Of a DNA stretch of 64,000 nucleotides, positions 8,910 through 17,078 are shown piece by piece. The position numbers and the translations under genes are program-made. Every line of letters begins with the position of its first letter. Position 1 is the first letter of the stretch. Origin of the DNA: an uncultured Roseburia sp. (GTDB taxonomy: Bacteria > Bacillota > Clostridia > Lachnospirales > Lachnospiraceae); contig CANRSX010000014.1 of the NCBI GenBank assembly GCA_947642555.1, forward strand, positions 1-64,000, written 5' to 3'. Below the pieces are notes generated by a model. That model did not search any database and was not told the DNA's origin. It worked only from the letters and a program-made list of their open reading frames with translations.

Positions 8910-9692
8910 TTACAGAAACTTCACGATATTGTACGCATTGATCCCGATCATTAAGACCATCAGGCCGATAAACAGATGATCCACCGTTTGATCCGAAAGC
9001 CGCTTCGTCACCGCCCGCCCGGCGATCCCTCCGGCAATCCCCCCGACCACCATCACGACCAGCGTGCCCACCGCAAAGGAAGGAACCGTCTGCGTCACAA
9101 TGCTCTGCAGCAGCCCGGTAATCTGTGAAAATAATATGATATAGAGGGAATTCTCCGCCGCCGTTTTCGTGCCCATCGAGAAAAAGTAAAACAGGAGCAC
9201 CAGGTTCACCGGCCCGCCGCCAATTCCCAGGAAAGAAGACATCACCCCGAGGGCCAGGCCGATCACAAGGCAGACCAGGCGGTTTCTCACCCGATGCGTC
9301 TTAATTTTATGCTTTAACAGCGTATAAACAAGTGTCCCCACCGTCACCGCGAGAAGGCATCCGGCCTGTACGGCCCCCACGCAGTCCGGATCCGCACTCA
9401 TATTCTTTACCATCTGAAACAGCCATTTGCCGAGTACTCCGCCTGCCGCAGCCCCGACGGCCAGTGGAAATGAAATATGTAAATCCAGCCGCGATTCCCC
9501 GCCGAGCTTACTTCTCGCCACGGAATACGCCGTCATGGATAATACCGTGCAGCCGGATAAAAAACTGACCGTCGATACGTCCAGCACCCCTGTAGCGTCC
9601 AGCACCGGTTTGATGATCACACCCCCGCCGATCCCGCAAATCGCCCCCACAATGGATGCGAGAAAACAGATGATAAAAAAGAAAAATGACAT
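8910..9692 (-). CDS. TSUP-family (TauE/SafE) membrane transporter
   Basis: A 260-residue polytopic membrane protein with the paired Gly-rich repeats of the TSUP family: GAICGIGGGVIIKP near the N-terminus and FLGIGGGPVNLVLL at about two thirds. Members move sulfite, sulfoacetate or other organosulfur anions out of the cell. The ATG at 9692 has a GGGAGGGG ribosome site 3-8 bases before it. A longer reading from 9779 would add a hydrophilic leader the family lacks. It lies beside a sulfatase and is divergent from a LysR gene, a common regulator arrangement. A 29-base piece of its 3' end recurs exactly at 15110-15138. Confidence 0.9.
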   Translation of the reverse strand: MSFFFFIICFLASIVGAICGIGGGVIIKPVLDATGVLDVSTVSFLSGCTVLSMTAYSVARSKLGGESRLDLHISFPLAVGAAAGGVLGKWLFQMVKNMSADPDCVGAVQAGCLLAVTVGTLVYTLLKHKIKTHRVRNRLVCLVIGLALGVMSSFLGIGGGPVNLVLLFYFFSMGTKTAAENSLYIILFSQITGLLQSIVTQTVPSFAVGTLVVMVVGGIAGGIAGRAVTKRLSDQTVDHLFIGLMVLMIGINAYNIVKFL

Positions 9693-9750
9693 AAGCCCCT
9701 CCCTGCATATACCGATGGATCGATCCTGCTGATCTATAACCACTTCTTTC

Positions 9751-9779
9751 AGTATAAACAGGGACTTTTCATTCTTCAA
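9751..9779 (-). promoter_or_regulatory. Sigma-A-type promoter for the TSUP transporter gene
   Basis: On the minus strand TTGAAG (9779-9774) and TATACT (9756-9751) are separated by 17 bases. The AT-rich stretch at 9780-9835 between it and the divergent LysR gene is where a LysR operator would be expected. Confidence 0.5.
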
Positions 9780-9883
9780 TTCTTATGTTATTATAGAATA
9801 CATATGATTTTACTTATACATTAAAGTTACGACTGACAGAAAAAGACAGGCTCCATACAGACAGAGCCAGAAAGGACTTTGCC

Positions 9884-10786
9884 ATGACTCTCCGCCATCT
9901 GACCATTTTTTCCGAGGTATGCCATCAGTTGAGCATCACAAAAGCTGCGGACCGTCTGAACATGTCGCAGCCTGCGGTCAGCACCGCCATCCGGGAACTG
10001 GAGTCCTATTATCAGACCAGACTGTTCGAGCGAATGAACCGCAGGCTCTATCTCACGCAGGCAGGGGAATATCTGCTGCATCACGCGGACGCCGTCCTGG
10101 CGGAGCTTGACGAGACGAAAAAGCACCTGGCAGACGCCGCTTCCGCCGCGCAGATCCGGATCGGCAGCAATGTCTCCTTCGGTCAGAGCTATCTAGCGGA
10201 TATCATCACATCGTTTCGTCAGAAATATCCGGATATCCCGGTTCTGGTCACGATTCAGAATTCCGGCAGCGTCGAAGAACTGCTGCTGCGCAATCAGCTT
10301 GATTTTGCCATCGCGGACGACCTTTCGGATTCGGAATCCTTTCACCGCCGGCTGCTGTTGTCGGAGGACGTCGTCGCGGCCTGCAGCCCGGACTGCGCGT
10401 TTCTGCCGGATATAATTCCCCCGGAATCCCTCTCCCGCATCCCTCTGCTGCTGCGCGAGAAAGGCAGCGGCTCCCGAACCGTGACCGACCAGCTGCTCCG
10501 GGCATATGGAGTGAACGCCACCATCGCGGCGGAGAGTATCAGCACGCAGATTCTCATCGAGTTCGCCCTGCGCGGCCACGGGCTGCTGCTGCTTCCGCGC
10601 GCTGTTCTTGCACCCTATTTTTCCGCCGGAGCGCTCGTGCCCGTCGCTATCGCCGGGGTCTCCTTAAGCAGAAGCTATTACCTGGTTTACCACAGGAGTA
10701 AATTTCTCACGCAGAGTATGCGGCGGTTTCTTGCACATCTGGATAAGCAGTGGGACACTGACACTAATGCCGCCTTCCCGAAATAA
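9884..10786 (+). CDS. LysR-family transcriptional regulator
   Basis: A 300-residue regulator with an N-terminal winged HTH at about residues 1-60 (TLRHLTIFSEVCHQLSITKA, MSQPAVSTAIRELE) and a LysR substrate-binding domain from about 88 to the end, where IRIGSNVSFGQSYLADI opens the first lobe. The ATG has an AGAAAGGA ribosome site 8-9 bases upstream. It is transcribed away from the TSUP transporter and probably controls it and itself in response to a small effector, in the manner of CysB/CysL-like regulators. That link is inferred only from position. Confidence 0.92.
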   Translation: MTLRHLTIFSEVCHQLSITKAADRLNMSQPAVSTAIRELESYYQTRLFERMNRRLYLTQAGEYLLHHADAVLAELDETKKHLADAASAAQIRIGSNVSFGQSYLADIITSFRQKYPDIPVLVTIQNSGSVEELLLRNQLDFAIADDLSDSESFHRRLLLSEDVVAACSPDCAFLPDIIPPESLSRIPLLLREKGSGSRTVTDQLLRAYGVNATIAAESISTQILIEFALRGHGLLLLPRAVLAPYFSAGALVPVAIAGVSLSRSYYLVYHRSKFLTQSMRRFLAHLDKQWDTDTNAAFPK

Positions 10787-11056
10787 AATAAAATCAGATC
10801 CCAACTGTATGTTCCACCAGCCTTCTGCCAATATCCGAAGCGCTGTAAAGTACATTCGAAACAATTACCCTGTCATCCTCAATCACGTAAAAAAACAGAA
10901 AAATAATCAATCAGGAGTTAATATGTAAGGGTGGTTTTTGCCACCTAATACATATGACTGCGGCTCATTTGTGGAGAACGGAAAAGCAGTTGTAAGAAAG
11001 GAGTCAAAAAAGTCTTATAACCGCTGAAACTCAACACAAAAAGGAGCTGATATTCT
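10787..11056 (+). other. Non-coding left edge of the mobile island
   Basis: No convincing gene. A GGTGG-loop-CCACC hairpin lies near 10930, and a short open stretch ending KKQKNNQSGVNM stops at 10928 and could be the tail of a lost gene. Base composition becomes AT-richer here, so the left boundary of the island is probably between about 10790 and 10880. Confidence 0.35.
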
Positions 11057-11428
11057 ATGAAATCTATCTTTGAAGAAATGGGCGGCACATACCGTCGAGT
11101 GGGCGATTATTTCGTCCCCAACCTTGTCCTGCCAGATACAGAAAACTATCAGATTGGCAAATATGGGCGTATGCGCCGCAGCTATCTGAAAGAACATCGT
11201 AAAATCCTTTATACAAATTATGTGATGGAAGGTACACTGTTCATGCATTTGGCTGAAATCGACCAAGCCTGCAACGAGCGTATGGAAATCATCGTTTCCG
11301 CTATGGCAAAGCAAGAGGGCGTGACCGAAGCACTTAAAGCGGCTGATCAAATGGAATGGGTACGCCGTATCAATTCCATCCACAACCGTGCGGAGGAAAT
11401 CATTTTGACCGAAATTGTATATGCTTAA
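11057..11428 (+). CDS. tnpV: TnpV-like transposon-encoded protein
   Basis: A 123-residue protein starting MKSIFEEMGGTYRRVGDYFV with the central GKYGRMRRSYLKEHRK segment characteristic of TnpV, a small protein carried by clostridial mobilizable transposons of the Tn4451 type and related conjugative elements. Its role is not established; it is usually found near recombinase genes. An AAAGGAG ribosome site lies 8 bases before the ATG. No large serine recombinase (TnpX) or relaxase is present nearby, so it is a marker of a degraded mobile element and not part of a working one. Confidence 0.8.
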   Translation: MKSIFEEMGGTYRRVGDYFVPNLVLPDTENYQIGKYGRMRRSYLKEHRKILYTNYVMEGTLFMHLAEIDQACNERMEIIVSAMAKQEGVTEALKAADQMEWVRRINSIHNRAEEIILTEIVYA

Positions 11429-11476
11429 TCGAATGCCCGTTATCGAACGTATGGCTGATAACGGGCATCAACTTTT

Positions 11477-12853
11477 TTAGGAACGGACATACTTTTGATT
11501 TTTGCTGCTTGGTTTTTCGGGAATCGTTCTAAGCAATTTCCCTGTTTTGAGCAAGGGATTCAAGTATGTGCGTGTAAAATATGTCAGATTACGAAAGCCG
11601 AGATGTTCACATATTTCACGTTTGCTTCTTGGATCTACGCAAAATTCAAGAATCGTCTTAGTCACAACCTGGTCAGTATCTTGGTCACTGAGTGACTGAG
11701 ATGAATAGTTGACATTCTTCAGGGTTACAAAAAACGATGAATGAGTGGAATGGAATGTAGGTTTCAATTCCTCCGTATATCCGGGCAGTTTTGCAGTTTC
11801 GTCCAAAATCTTCTTGATGCCGCTTCCGCGTCGCTCCATAAACTTCATGCGATGGAATAAATCAGCGATTACAGGATTGCGGCGCACGGAATCAATTTCA
11901 TCCAAGCCGCACTCCTGAATCGGCTTTCCACGATACATTCCGCCGGGGGAGTAAATTTCCAAGCGATCATCGTACATATCAATGTGAACTTCACTGCCCA
12001 TAACAAGGTAATCCCTATGAATAAGAGCATTTACAAGCGCCTCCGTAACAGCTCTTTCAGAATAATCGGGTTTATCCACTCTGTATTGTGCTTTCTTTTC
12101 AAACCGCACCTTTGAATTATTGCGGACAAATTCTGTGCCGCTTTTGAGCAGATAAATCAGATTACCCTCATATTCCTTGTCGTCCACAGCATCGTCAAAA
12201 ATTGATCCCTTGTCAAGCCCATTCCAACGGGTACAGAAAATCCTTGAATTATATACGATATGCTGATCGGTCAGCAAGCGACCAGCATTTGTTAGAAAGC
12301 CTTCTTTGTCCGCAAGTCCAAAGGATACATAATTCGTAGGCTCAAAACGCAATTTTGCTCTTTCCAAATATGTTGCTTCAAGCAATGTAAAGCTATAATC
12401 TGATTTCTTGCTGTCAGTAATCAGAGAATCGAAAGTGCGATTTGTACCTTTTAGTATAAGCTCCCGCAGCATATAATCTGGCGCTACCATACTCTCATTG
12501 CCAATACGAATATAGGCTTCGGTTGCACCGTCCGCTTTATAAAAGTACGGTGTAGCGGGACCGGAATTTACAGTCAATGAAAGCAGATTTTTTCCTTGCT
12601 CCTGCATTGGAGCTAACAAAAATTCCGGCAGTGGCGTAATGCGTTCTTTAATCAAGCGGCTAATATCTTCTGCATCTGACTGTACATCAGATAAACCAAC
12701 GGTGTTTCTGTTATCATCTATACCGAAAAAGAGTGTACCGCCGATACCGTTGGCAAAGGCACTGACACTTTTGAGCCAGCTTTTCGGCTTTTTAACTTCC
12801 AAAACAACTTTGAAATCGCATTCTGTTGCTTCTGCGATCCATCTGTCTATCAT
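11477..12853 (-). CDS. AlbA_2 / Schlafen-type ATP-binding putative transcriptional regulator
   Basis: A 459-residue protein with an N-terminal AlbA_2 domain (about 1-120: LEVKKPKSWLKSVSAFANG, GGTLFFGIDD), a central HATPase-like 'RecG C-terminal' region (VTEALVNALIHRDYLVMG, YDDRLEIYSPGG) and a C-terminal winged-helix segment ending LLRTIPEKPSSKNQKYVRS. Proteins of this kind are often annotated as RecG-like helicases but lack helicase motifs. They are common in mobile elements, and some belong to phage-defence islands. I chose the ATG at 12853 because GGAAAGGAAG lies 8 bases before it. It begins 21 bases after the stop of the broken DUF6076 gene, so it belonged to one operon with DUF6429 and DUF6076. 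Confidence 0.85.
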   Translation of the reverse strand: MIDRWIAEATECDFKVVLEVKKPKSWLKSVSAFANGIGGTLFFGIDDNRNTVGLSDVQSDAEDISRLIKERITPLPEFLLAPMQEQGKNLLSLTVNSGPATPYFYKADGATEAYIRIGNESMVAPDYMLRELILKGTNRTFDSLITDSKKSDYSFTLLEATYLERAKLRFEPTNYVSFGLADKEGFLTNAGRLLTDQHIVYNSRIFCTRWNGLDKGSIFDDAVDDKEYEGNLIYLLKSGTEFVRNNSKVRFEKKAQYRVDKPDYSERAVTEALVNALIHRDYLVMGSEVHIDMYDDRLEIYSPGGMYRGKPIQECGLDEIDSVRRNPVIADLFHRMKFMERRGSGIKKILDETAKLPGYTEELKPTFHSTHSSFFVTLKNVNYSSQSLSDQDTDQVVTKTILEFCVDPRSKREICEHLGFRNLTYFTRTYLNPLLKTGKLLRTIPEKPSSKNQKYVRS

Positions 12854-12873
12854 AAATTTTTCTTCCTTTCCCA

Positions 12874-13662
12874 TCATTCCTTTTTATCCTTCGATCTGCT
12901 TTTATACACATTATACTTATTCTTGCACCAGGGGCTGCAAAATACCGCACTCGGTCTGTTTGCCACAAATGCCTTGGTGCAATGTCTGCATAGGCGGATC
13001 GGGTTGTCGTTATCTGTCAGCATGAAGCTGAGCATCATCTGAATACCCAGCAATAAGGAATGGAAATCCCAAACTCTTCATAATAAAGGGAGCTGCTCAC
13101 ATGAGTAAATGACCAGTCAATGAATTGCTGTTTCATCCACTCATACGGCTCGGCATGGTTCCTTTGGAAGCTCATATTGACCACCATCGGCTTGTCGGTT
13201 ATGGTCATAGCAAGCGCCATCATTACACGGTCATTCTGAATATTCCACATAGATTCTACGCCACGCTTAATGACTTCTAAACTGTCAAAAGGGAAAAATA
13301 TATTCAGGTAGTCCTCGGTGGACATCGTTTCTTCTTTGATAAAGTGGTTTTTCGGCAAGTACACCGCCTCATAGTCCATAAAACTCGGCGTGGTCGGAAG
13401 TGCAGTCATCAAGCCGAACAGACCGTATTTCACGGCGAATTGTTGGATCACCTTTTGAATTTCGGCGTCTGGTTTATGTTTCATTCCCAGCCGTCCTATG
13501 TCAATGGCATCTAATACAATCCGCTGATACTCGCTTAACGGATCGTAAATACTGGGCTGTCTTTGTTGGCGTGAGGTACAGAGTCCCGTCCGCTGCCGCC
13601 CTCCACTCGTATTCGCTATATCGCACCCAATGAGAACTGGTGCGTTCAAATAAATTTTTCAT
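12874..13662 (-). pseudogene. DUF6076-type protein gene with frameshift and internal deletion
   Basis: The 5' part reads MKNLFERTSSHWVRYSEYEW up to about 13550. Homology then moves frame and continues YDPLSEYQRIVLDAIDIGRL, MTALPTTPSFMDYEAVYLPK, VNMSFQRNHAEPYEWMKQQF. Near 13045 the middle of the protein is missing and the frame changes again to MMLSFMLTDNDNPIRLC and a zinc-finger-like C-x2-C tail (CRHCTKAF, FCSPWCKNKYNVYKSR) ending at 12874. So two lesions inactivate it. The family has no known function and is carried by clostridial mobile islands. The ATG lies just after the stop of the DUF6429 gene. Confidence 0.75.
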
Positions 13663-13666
13663 ATTC

Positions 13667-13945
13667 TCATCTGCGCTTCCAATCATCTATTCCATATTTG
13701 CTTAACAGTTCCCGTGCCTGTTCCATCCCATTTTCGGTTATGTAAACGGATTTGGAACGGGATGGATGACTTCCTTGCCTTATATAATCTGCATCGTCCA
13801 ATTCATTCAGAATATCGAAGTCATATCCTTTCCAAGCGTAAAAATCAGTTGCCTCGTCAAATTTCTCTCCCCGTGCAGATCGGGAAAGGTATATCAGCAT
13901 CATTGTCAATTCACGCATTGCGTCATTCGCATTGATATTAGCCAT
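13667..13945 (-). CDS. DUF6429-like small protein
   Basis: A 92-residue protein starting MANINANDAMRELTMMLIYL and containing AWKGYDFDILNELDDADYI and SVYITENGMEQARELL. The pattern is that of a small winged-helix-like protein assigned by eye to DUF6429, which is frequent beside DUF6076 genes in Lachnospiraceae. I chose the ATG at 13945 because a GGAGG lies 7 bases before it; an in-frame ATG at 13963 has no such site. It appears intact and heads the run DUF6429, DUF6076 (broken), AlbA_2. Function unknown. Confidence 0.65.
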   Translation of the reverse strand: MANINANDAMRELTMMLIYLSRSARGEKFDEATDFYAWKGYDFDILNELDDADYIRQGSHPSRSKSVYITENGMEQARELLSKYGIDDWKRR

Positions 13946-13993
13946 ATTTTTGTCCTCCGCCATGTGTTGTAACCGATATTATCTGTAATTATA

Positions 13994-14557
13994 TTACGCC
14001 TTGCTGTTATTCTCAATATCTATGCCATTTTCAATTAGAAAATCTTTTTCAGGCAAGGTCAGGGGCTACTGTGCCTGCACTTTTTCGGTAAGTGCGGCAA
14101 GCAGCTTTTTTCGTATCTTCCTCAGCATCGTGTTCCGCACCTTGCAGATATTGCGGTCAGACCGCCCACGTCCCACGGATAGCGGCAATTCTGACAGAAC
14201 TGTATTGCCGTAATGCCCAAAGGAACAACAGAAATTTGTTATCTTCGGTCAGCCCTCGCAGGATATTGGATATATCCCCGTCCGTTACAAGCTCGTGTAT
14301 ATCGTAAGGGCAATAGAAAATGGAATCTATGAAATCTCCCTTGCGTTCCAGTTTTGAAAGCACATCATTGAGCGTATTGGGAAAAGATAATCCGTCCTCG
14401 ACTGCACCGTAATCAAGTGGAACATCATCACCGCTTCGGAACAGCTCGTGATAGCGTTCCTTGCGCTGACGGTTGGCGTCCAGACGGTCATACCACGCAA
14501 CAGTACCCCTTCCAGGGGTCGGCAAGTACTGACCCCTCTGGGGTATGTGCGAACCAC
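13994..14557 (-). pseudogene. Frameshifted sigma-70-like protein gene of mobile-element type
   Basis: From a GTG at 14557 the reading starts VVRTYPRG, must jump one frame to YLPTPGRGTVAWYDRLDANR, and continues through GDDVPLDYGAVEDGLSFPN and FIDSIFYCPYDIHELVTDGD to VRIAAIRG. It then jumps again to RSDRNICKVRNTMLRKIRKK LLAALTEKVQAQ, hits TAG, and after it PLTLPEKDFLIENGIDIEN to a final stop at 13994. The late segment is a sigma-region-4-like HTH (IAAIRGRSDRNICKV). Such proteins are conserved cargo in clostridial integrative elements. Two frameshifts and a stop make it non-functional. Confidence 0.7.
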
Positions 14558-14573
14558 TAGTTTACTAGTGGTT
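14552..14573. terminator. 9-bp perfect hairpin
   Basis: AACCACTAG and CTAGTGGTT pair around a 4-base loop. On the plus strand the hairpin is followed by TTGATTTTT, so it could end transcription in that direction. On the minus strand it lies directly before the sigma-like pseudogene start, where it could have acted as a leader hairpin. Confidence 0.45.
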
Positions 14574-14601
14574 TTGATTTTTCACAGAATCATCAGCAAA
14601 T

Positions 14602-14864
14602 TTATTTATCTTTACAATATGGGAAAAATACCCTTGACAAATCGCTTTCCAAGAGCTGTCGAAGTTTCATTCTATGCTCCGGTTCGGATTCCATTATGTG
14701 TATCCGTTCGGGAAATACAGTTAAACTCTGTATTGCTTCCGCGATACGAGATTGTACTGCCCCATCGCATTTTCAGGTGACATGAGCTCTTCTGCGATAT
14801 ATGTGTAGATCTCTTCCATATCCGATAATGCTTTGTTTGTAATCTGTACCGTATATTGCATCAT
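14602..14864 (-). pseudogene. Frameshifted RelE/ParE-family toxin gene
   Basis: Starts MMQYTVQITNKALSDMEEIY with the helical hairpin TYIAEELMSPENAMGQYN typical of RelE/ParE toxins. After QYN the frame shifts near 14750. The expected continuation RIAEAIQSLTVFPERIHIME, EPEHRMKLRQLL is readable in another frame and degenerates before a stop at 14602. The intact protein would have been an mRNA interferase or gyrase poison. It starts 1-2 bases after the antitoxin remnant stop, so the two formed one module. Confidence 0.75.
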
Positions 14865-14865
14865 A

Positions 14866-15072
14866 TCAGTGTCTCTCCGTGAACTTTGCAAATGCTGCCG
14901 CTGCATCCTGCACCCTGCCGGCCTTCACATCCTCATAGCCTTCCTGCAGTTTTGTATGAATTTCTTCCACAGACATCAGATCCGCATTCACCGATTGCGG
15001 TGCTTTGGGCAGTGACACCGCAAATGGTATTCCGCCAGTCAGCGAAATCTGATTCAGATACATATCTTTCAT
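14866..15072 (-). pseudogene. C-terminal half of a RelB/DinJ-family antitoxin
   Basis: The stretch MYLNQISLTGGIPFAVSLPK followed by SVEEIHTKLQEGYEDV and AAAAFAKFTERH is the C-terminal part of DinJ-type antitoxins that neutralises the toxin. The ribbon-helix-helix N-terminal half is missing. In its place the frame runs back into a fragment of the TSUP transporter 3' end (VLMIGINAYNIVK). The junction lies near 15100. Without the DNA-binding half it cannot autoregulate, and its toxin is frameshifted. Confidence 0.65.
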
Positions 15073-15109
15073 TGCCGGCACCCCGCTTCCGGTTTCGCGG
15101 TTTAATTTT

Positions 15110-15147
15110 ACGATATTGTACGCATTGATCCCGATCATCAGGACCAT
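15110..15147 (-). repeat. Duplicated fragment of the TSUP transporter 3' end
   Basis: Positions 15110-15138 are identical to 8923-8951, and similarity continues a few bases further with mismatches. In both places the minus strand encodes MVLMIGINAYNIVK. The two copies are direct repeats about 6.2 kb apart and flank the LysR gene and the mobile island. Confidence 0.8.
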
Positions 15148-15159
15148 GGAAAGCAAATG

Positions 15160-15335
15160 CTCACAATCCATTTCAAAATTTATTGCACTGAAGCAATGAA
15201 AGCCATTATTGATTTTGTGCACAAAGAACCTGGCGTAAATAAAATCTGCTCAGATCATGCAGCAGACAATCCGCGTTCGGGTAAAGTTATGGAAAAATGC
15301 GGTCTGAAATTTGACCATTACAGAGTCTTCCCATA
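15160..15335 (+). pseudogene. Fragment of a GNAT N-acetyltransferase gene
   Basis: The plus strand encodes YCTEAMKAIIDFVHKEPGVN and KICSDHAADNPRSGKVMEKC GLKFDHY, the C-terminal acetyl-CoA-binding half of Rim-type GNAT acetyltransferases (the NPRSGKVMEKCG motif). No N-terminal half or start is attached, and the homology ends after DHY. Confidence 0.7.
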
Positions 15336-15394
15336 TGCCAGGAACTTGTATTTCCGTTCCGTTAACATTTAGTTTCCCCATGCGGCAGTTTCTC

Positions 15395-15513
15395 CTTCGT
15401 GCATTAAACAGTAGATCACGAATGATGACACAGACACAGGAAGATACGATTTTCCTATTTTCTTCCGCAACAATCACATGATGGTTTTTATCATAAAACC
15501 CCCGGGATGCCAA
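15395..15513 (-). pseudogene. Fragment of a second GNAT acetyltransferase gene
   Basis: The minus strand encodes GFYDKNHHVIVAEENRKIVS SCVCVII, the central beta-strand region of a GNAT acetyltransferase, then loses similarity. It has no usable start, and its 5' end merges with the terminator of the sugar isomerase operon. It is in opposite orientation to the neighbouring fragment, so the two do not come from one simply truncated gene. Confidence 0.5.
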
Positions 15514-15529
15514 AAGACACCCCGGGGGT
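15495..15529 (-). terminator. Terminator of the sugar isomerase operon
   Basis: On the minus strand CCCCCGGGGTG pairs with CATCCCGGGGG (one G-U pair) around a 7-8 base loop and runs into TTTTATG. It lies about 25 bases downstream of the isomerase stop. Confidence 0.8.
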
Positions 15530-15551
15530 CTCTCTGCTGCCGCAGCCTTAT

Positions 15552-17036
15552 TTACGCAAACGGATTCTCCGTCGGATACGGCAGGGAAGCCGGCTGGTTG
15601 TAGTTGATATCCTCCACCGGCACGCCGATGTACTTAAACACCTCAAACAGCGCTTTTCCGTAATGGCCGAACGCCACCGCGCCGTGATGCGGATAGTTCT
15701 TCTCGATCAGCACGTGGCGGTAGAATCTGCCCATCTCCTTAATCGCGAACACGCCGATGCCGCCGAAGGAACGGGTGGCCACCGGAAGCACCTCGCCCTG
15801 TGCCACGTAGGCCCGCAGCTTGCAGTCAGCCGTGGACTGCAGGCGGTAGAACGTGATCTCGCCCGGAGCGATATCGCCCTCTAAGGTTCCGTTGGTCACC
15901 TCCACCGGAAGGCTCCTGGCCATGATCATCTGGTACTTCATCTCGCAGGCGGAGAGCTTCTTCGAGCAGGTGTTGCCGCAGTGGAAGCCCATGAAGGTAT
16001 CCGTGTGCTTATAATCAAATTCGCCCTCGATGGACTCCTTATACATATCCTTCGGCACGGAGTTGTTGATGTCGAGCAGCGTCACGATATCCTCGCTCAC
16101 GCAGGTTCCGATAAACTCGCTTAACGCGCCGTAGATATCCACCTCGCAGGATACCGGAATTCCGCGGCCGGTCAGACGGCTGTTGACATAGCAGGGCACA
16201 AAGCCGAACTGTGTCTGGAAGGCCGGCCAGCACTTTCCGGCGATCGCCACGTATTTGCGGTAGCCTCTGTGCTCCTCCACCCAGTCGAGCAGGGTCAGCT
16301 CATACTGCGCCAGCTTCTCTAAGATCTCCGGCTTCTTATTTCCGTCGCCCAGCTCCGCCGCCATGTCGGCCACGACCTCCGGGATTCTCGCGTCCCCGGC
16401 GTGCTCATTGAATGCCTCGAAGAGATCCAGCTCGGAGTTCTCCTCGATCTCCACGCCAAGGTTATAAAGCTGCTTGATCGGCGCATTGCAGGCCAGGAAG
16501 TTAAGCGGTCTCGGTCCGAAAGAAATGATCTTTAAATCGGAAAGACCTGCGACGGCCCTTGCAACCGGCAGAAACTCATGGATCATATCCGCGCAGTCCC
16601 CCGCGTCGCCGACCGGATACTCGGGGATATAGGCGCCCACGTTGCGCAGCTTTAAGTTGTAGCTCGCGTTTAACATACCGCAGTATGCGTCCCCGCGGCC
16701 CTGCATCAGATCCTCCTGCGTCTCTTCCGCGGCAGCGACAAACATCTTCGGCCCGTCAAAGTGCTTTGCGAGCAGCGTCTCGGAAATCTCCGGCCCGAAA
16801 TTGCCTAAGTACACGCAGAGCGCATTGCAGCCCGCAGCCCTGATATCCTCTAACGCCTGTACCATATGGATCTCGCTCTCCACGATGCACACCGGGCACT
16901 CGTAGATGTCCGCCGCGTCATACTTTGCGGCATACGCCTCCACCAGCGCTTTTCTCCGGTTCACGGATAAGGATTCCGGGAAGCAGTCCCTGCTGACCGC
17001 CACGATACCGACTTTTACCTTTGGAATGTTGTTCAT
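15552..17036 (-). CDS. L-fucose/L-arabinose isomerase family protein
   Basis: A 494-residue cytoplasmic ketol isomerase of the FucI/AraA-like superfamily, recognised from overall sequence (VGIVAVSRDCFPESLSVNRR near the N-terminus, CEVDIYGALSEF, TFMGFHCGNTC, a His-containing C-terminal region FYRHVLIEKNYPHHGAVAFG). Such enzymes interconvert an aldose and ketose with a divalent metal. Genes for a DUF4867 protein and xylulokinase lie directly upstream in the same operon. The ketose is therefore probably phosphorylated by that kinase, pointing to D-xylose, D-arabinose or a related sugar and not fucose. The exact sugar is not determined. Confidence 0.85.
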   Translation of the reverse strand: MNNIPKVKVGIVAVSRDCFPESLSVNRRKALVEAYAAKYDAADIYECPVCIVESEIHMVQALEDIRAAGCNALCVYLGNFGPEISETLLAKHFDGPKMFVAAAEETQEDLMQGRGDAYCGMLNASYNLKLRNVGAYIPEYPVGDAGDCADMIHEFLPVARAVAGLSDLKIISFGPRPLNFLACNAPIKQLYNLGVEIEENSELDLFEAFNEHAGDARIPEVVADMAAELGDGNKKPEILEKLAQYELTLLDWVEEHRGYRKYVAIAGKCWPAFQTQFGFVPCYVNSRLTGRGIPVSCEVDIYGALSEFIGTCVSEDIVTLLDINNSVPKDMYKESIEGEFDYKHTDTFMGFHCGNTCSKKLSACEMKYQMIMARSLPVEVTNGTLEGDIAPGEITFYRLQSTADCKLRAYVAQGEVLPVATRSFGGIGVFAIKEMGRFYRHVLIEKNYPHHGAVAFGHYGKALFEVFKYIGVPVEDINYNQPASLPYPTENPFA

Positions 17037-17078
17037 GATTCGTTTCCTCCTGTTTTTTATAAAATGTAATGATGTATG

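Noticed and set aside
15552-17036. Naming the sugar isomerase fucI or araA outright.
   Set aside because: The superfamily is clear, but the operon carries a xylulokinase and no fuculokinase or ribulokinase, so the exact sugar is undecided.
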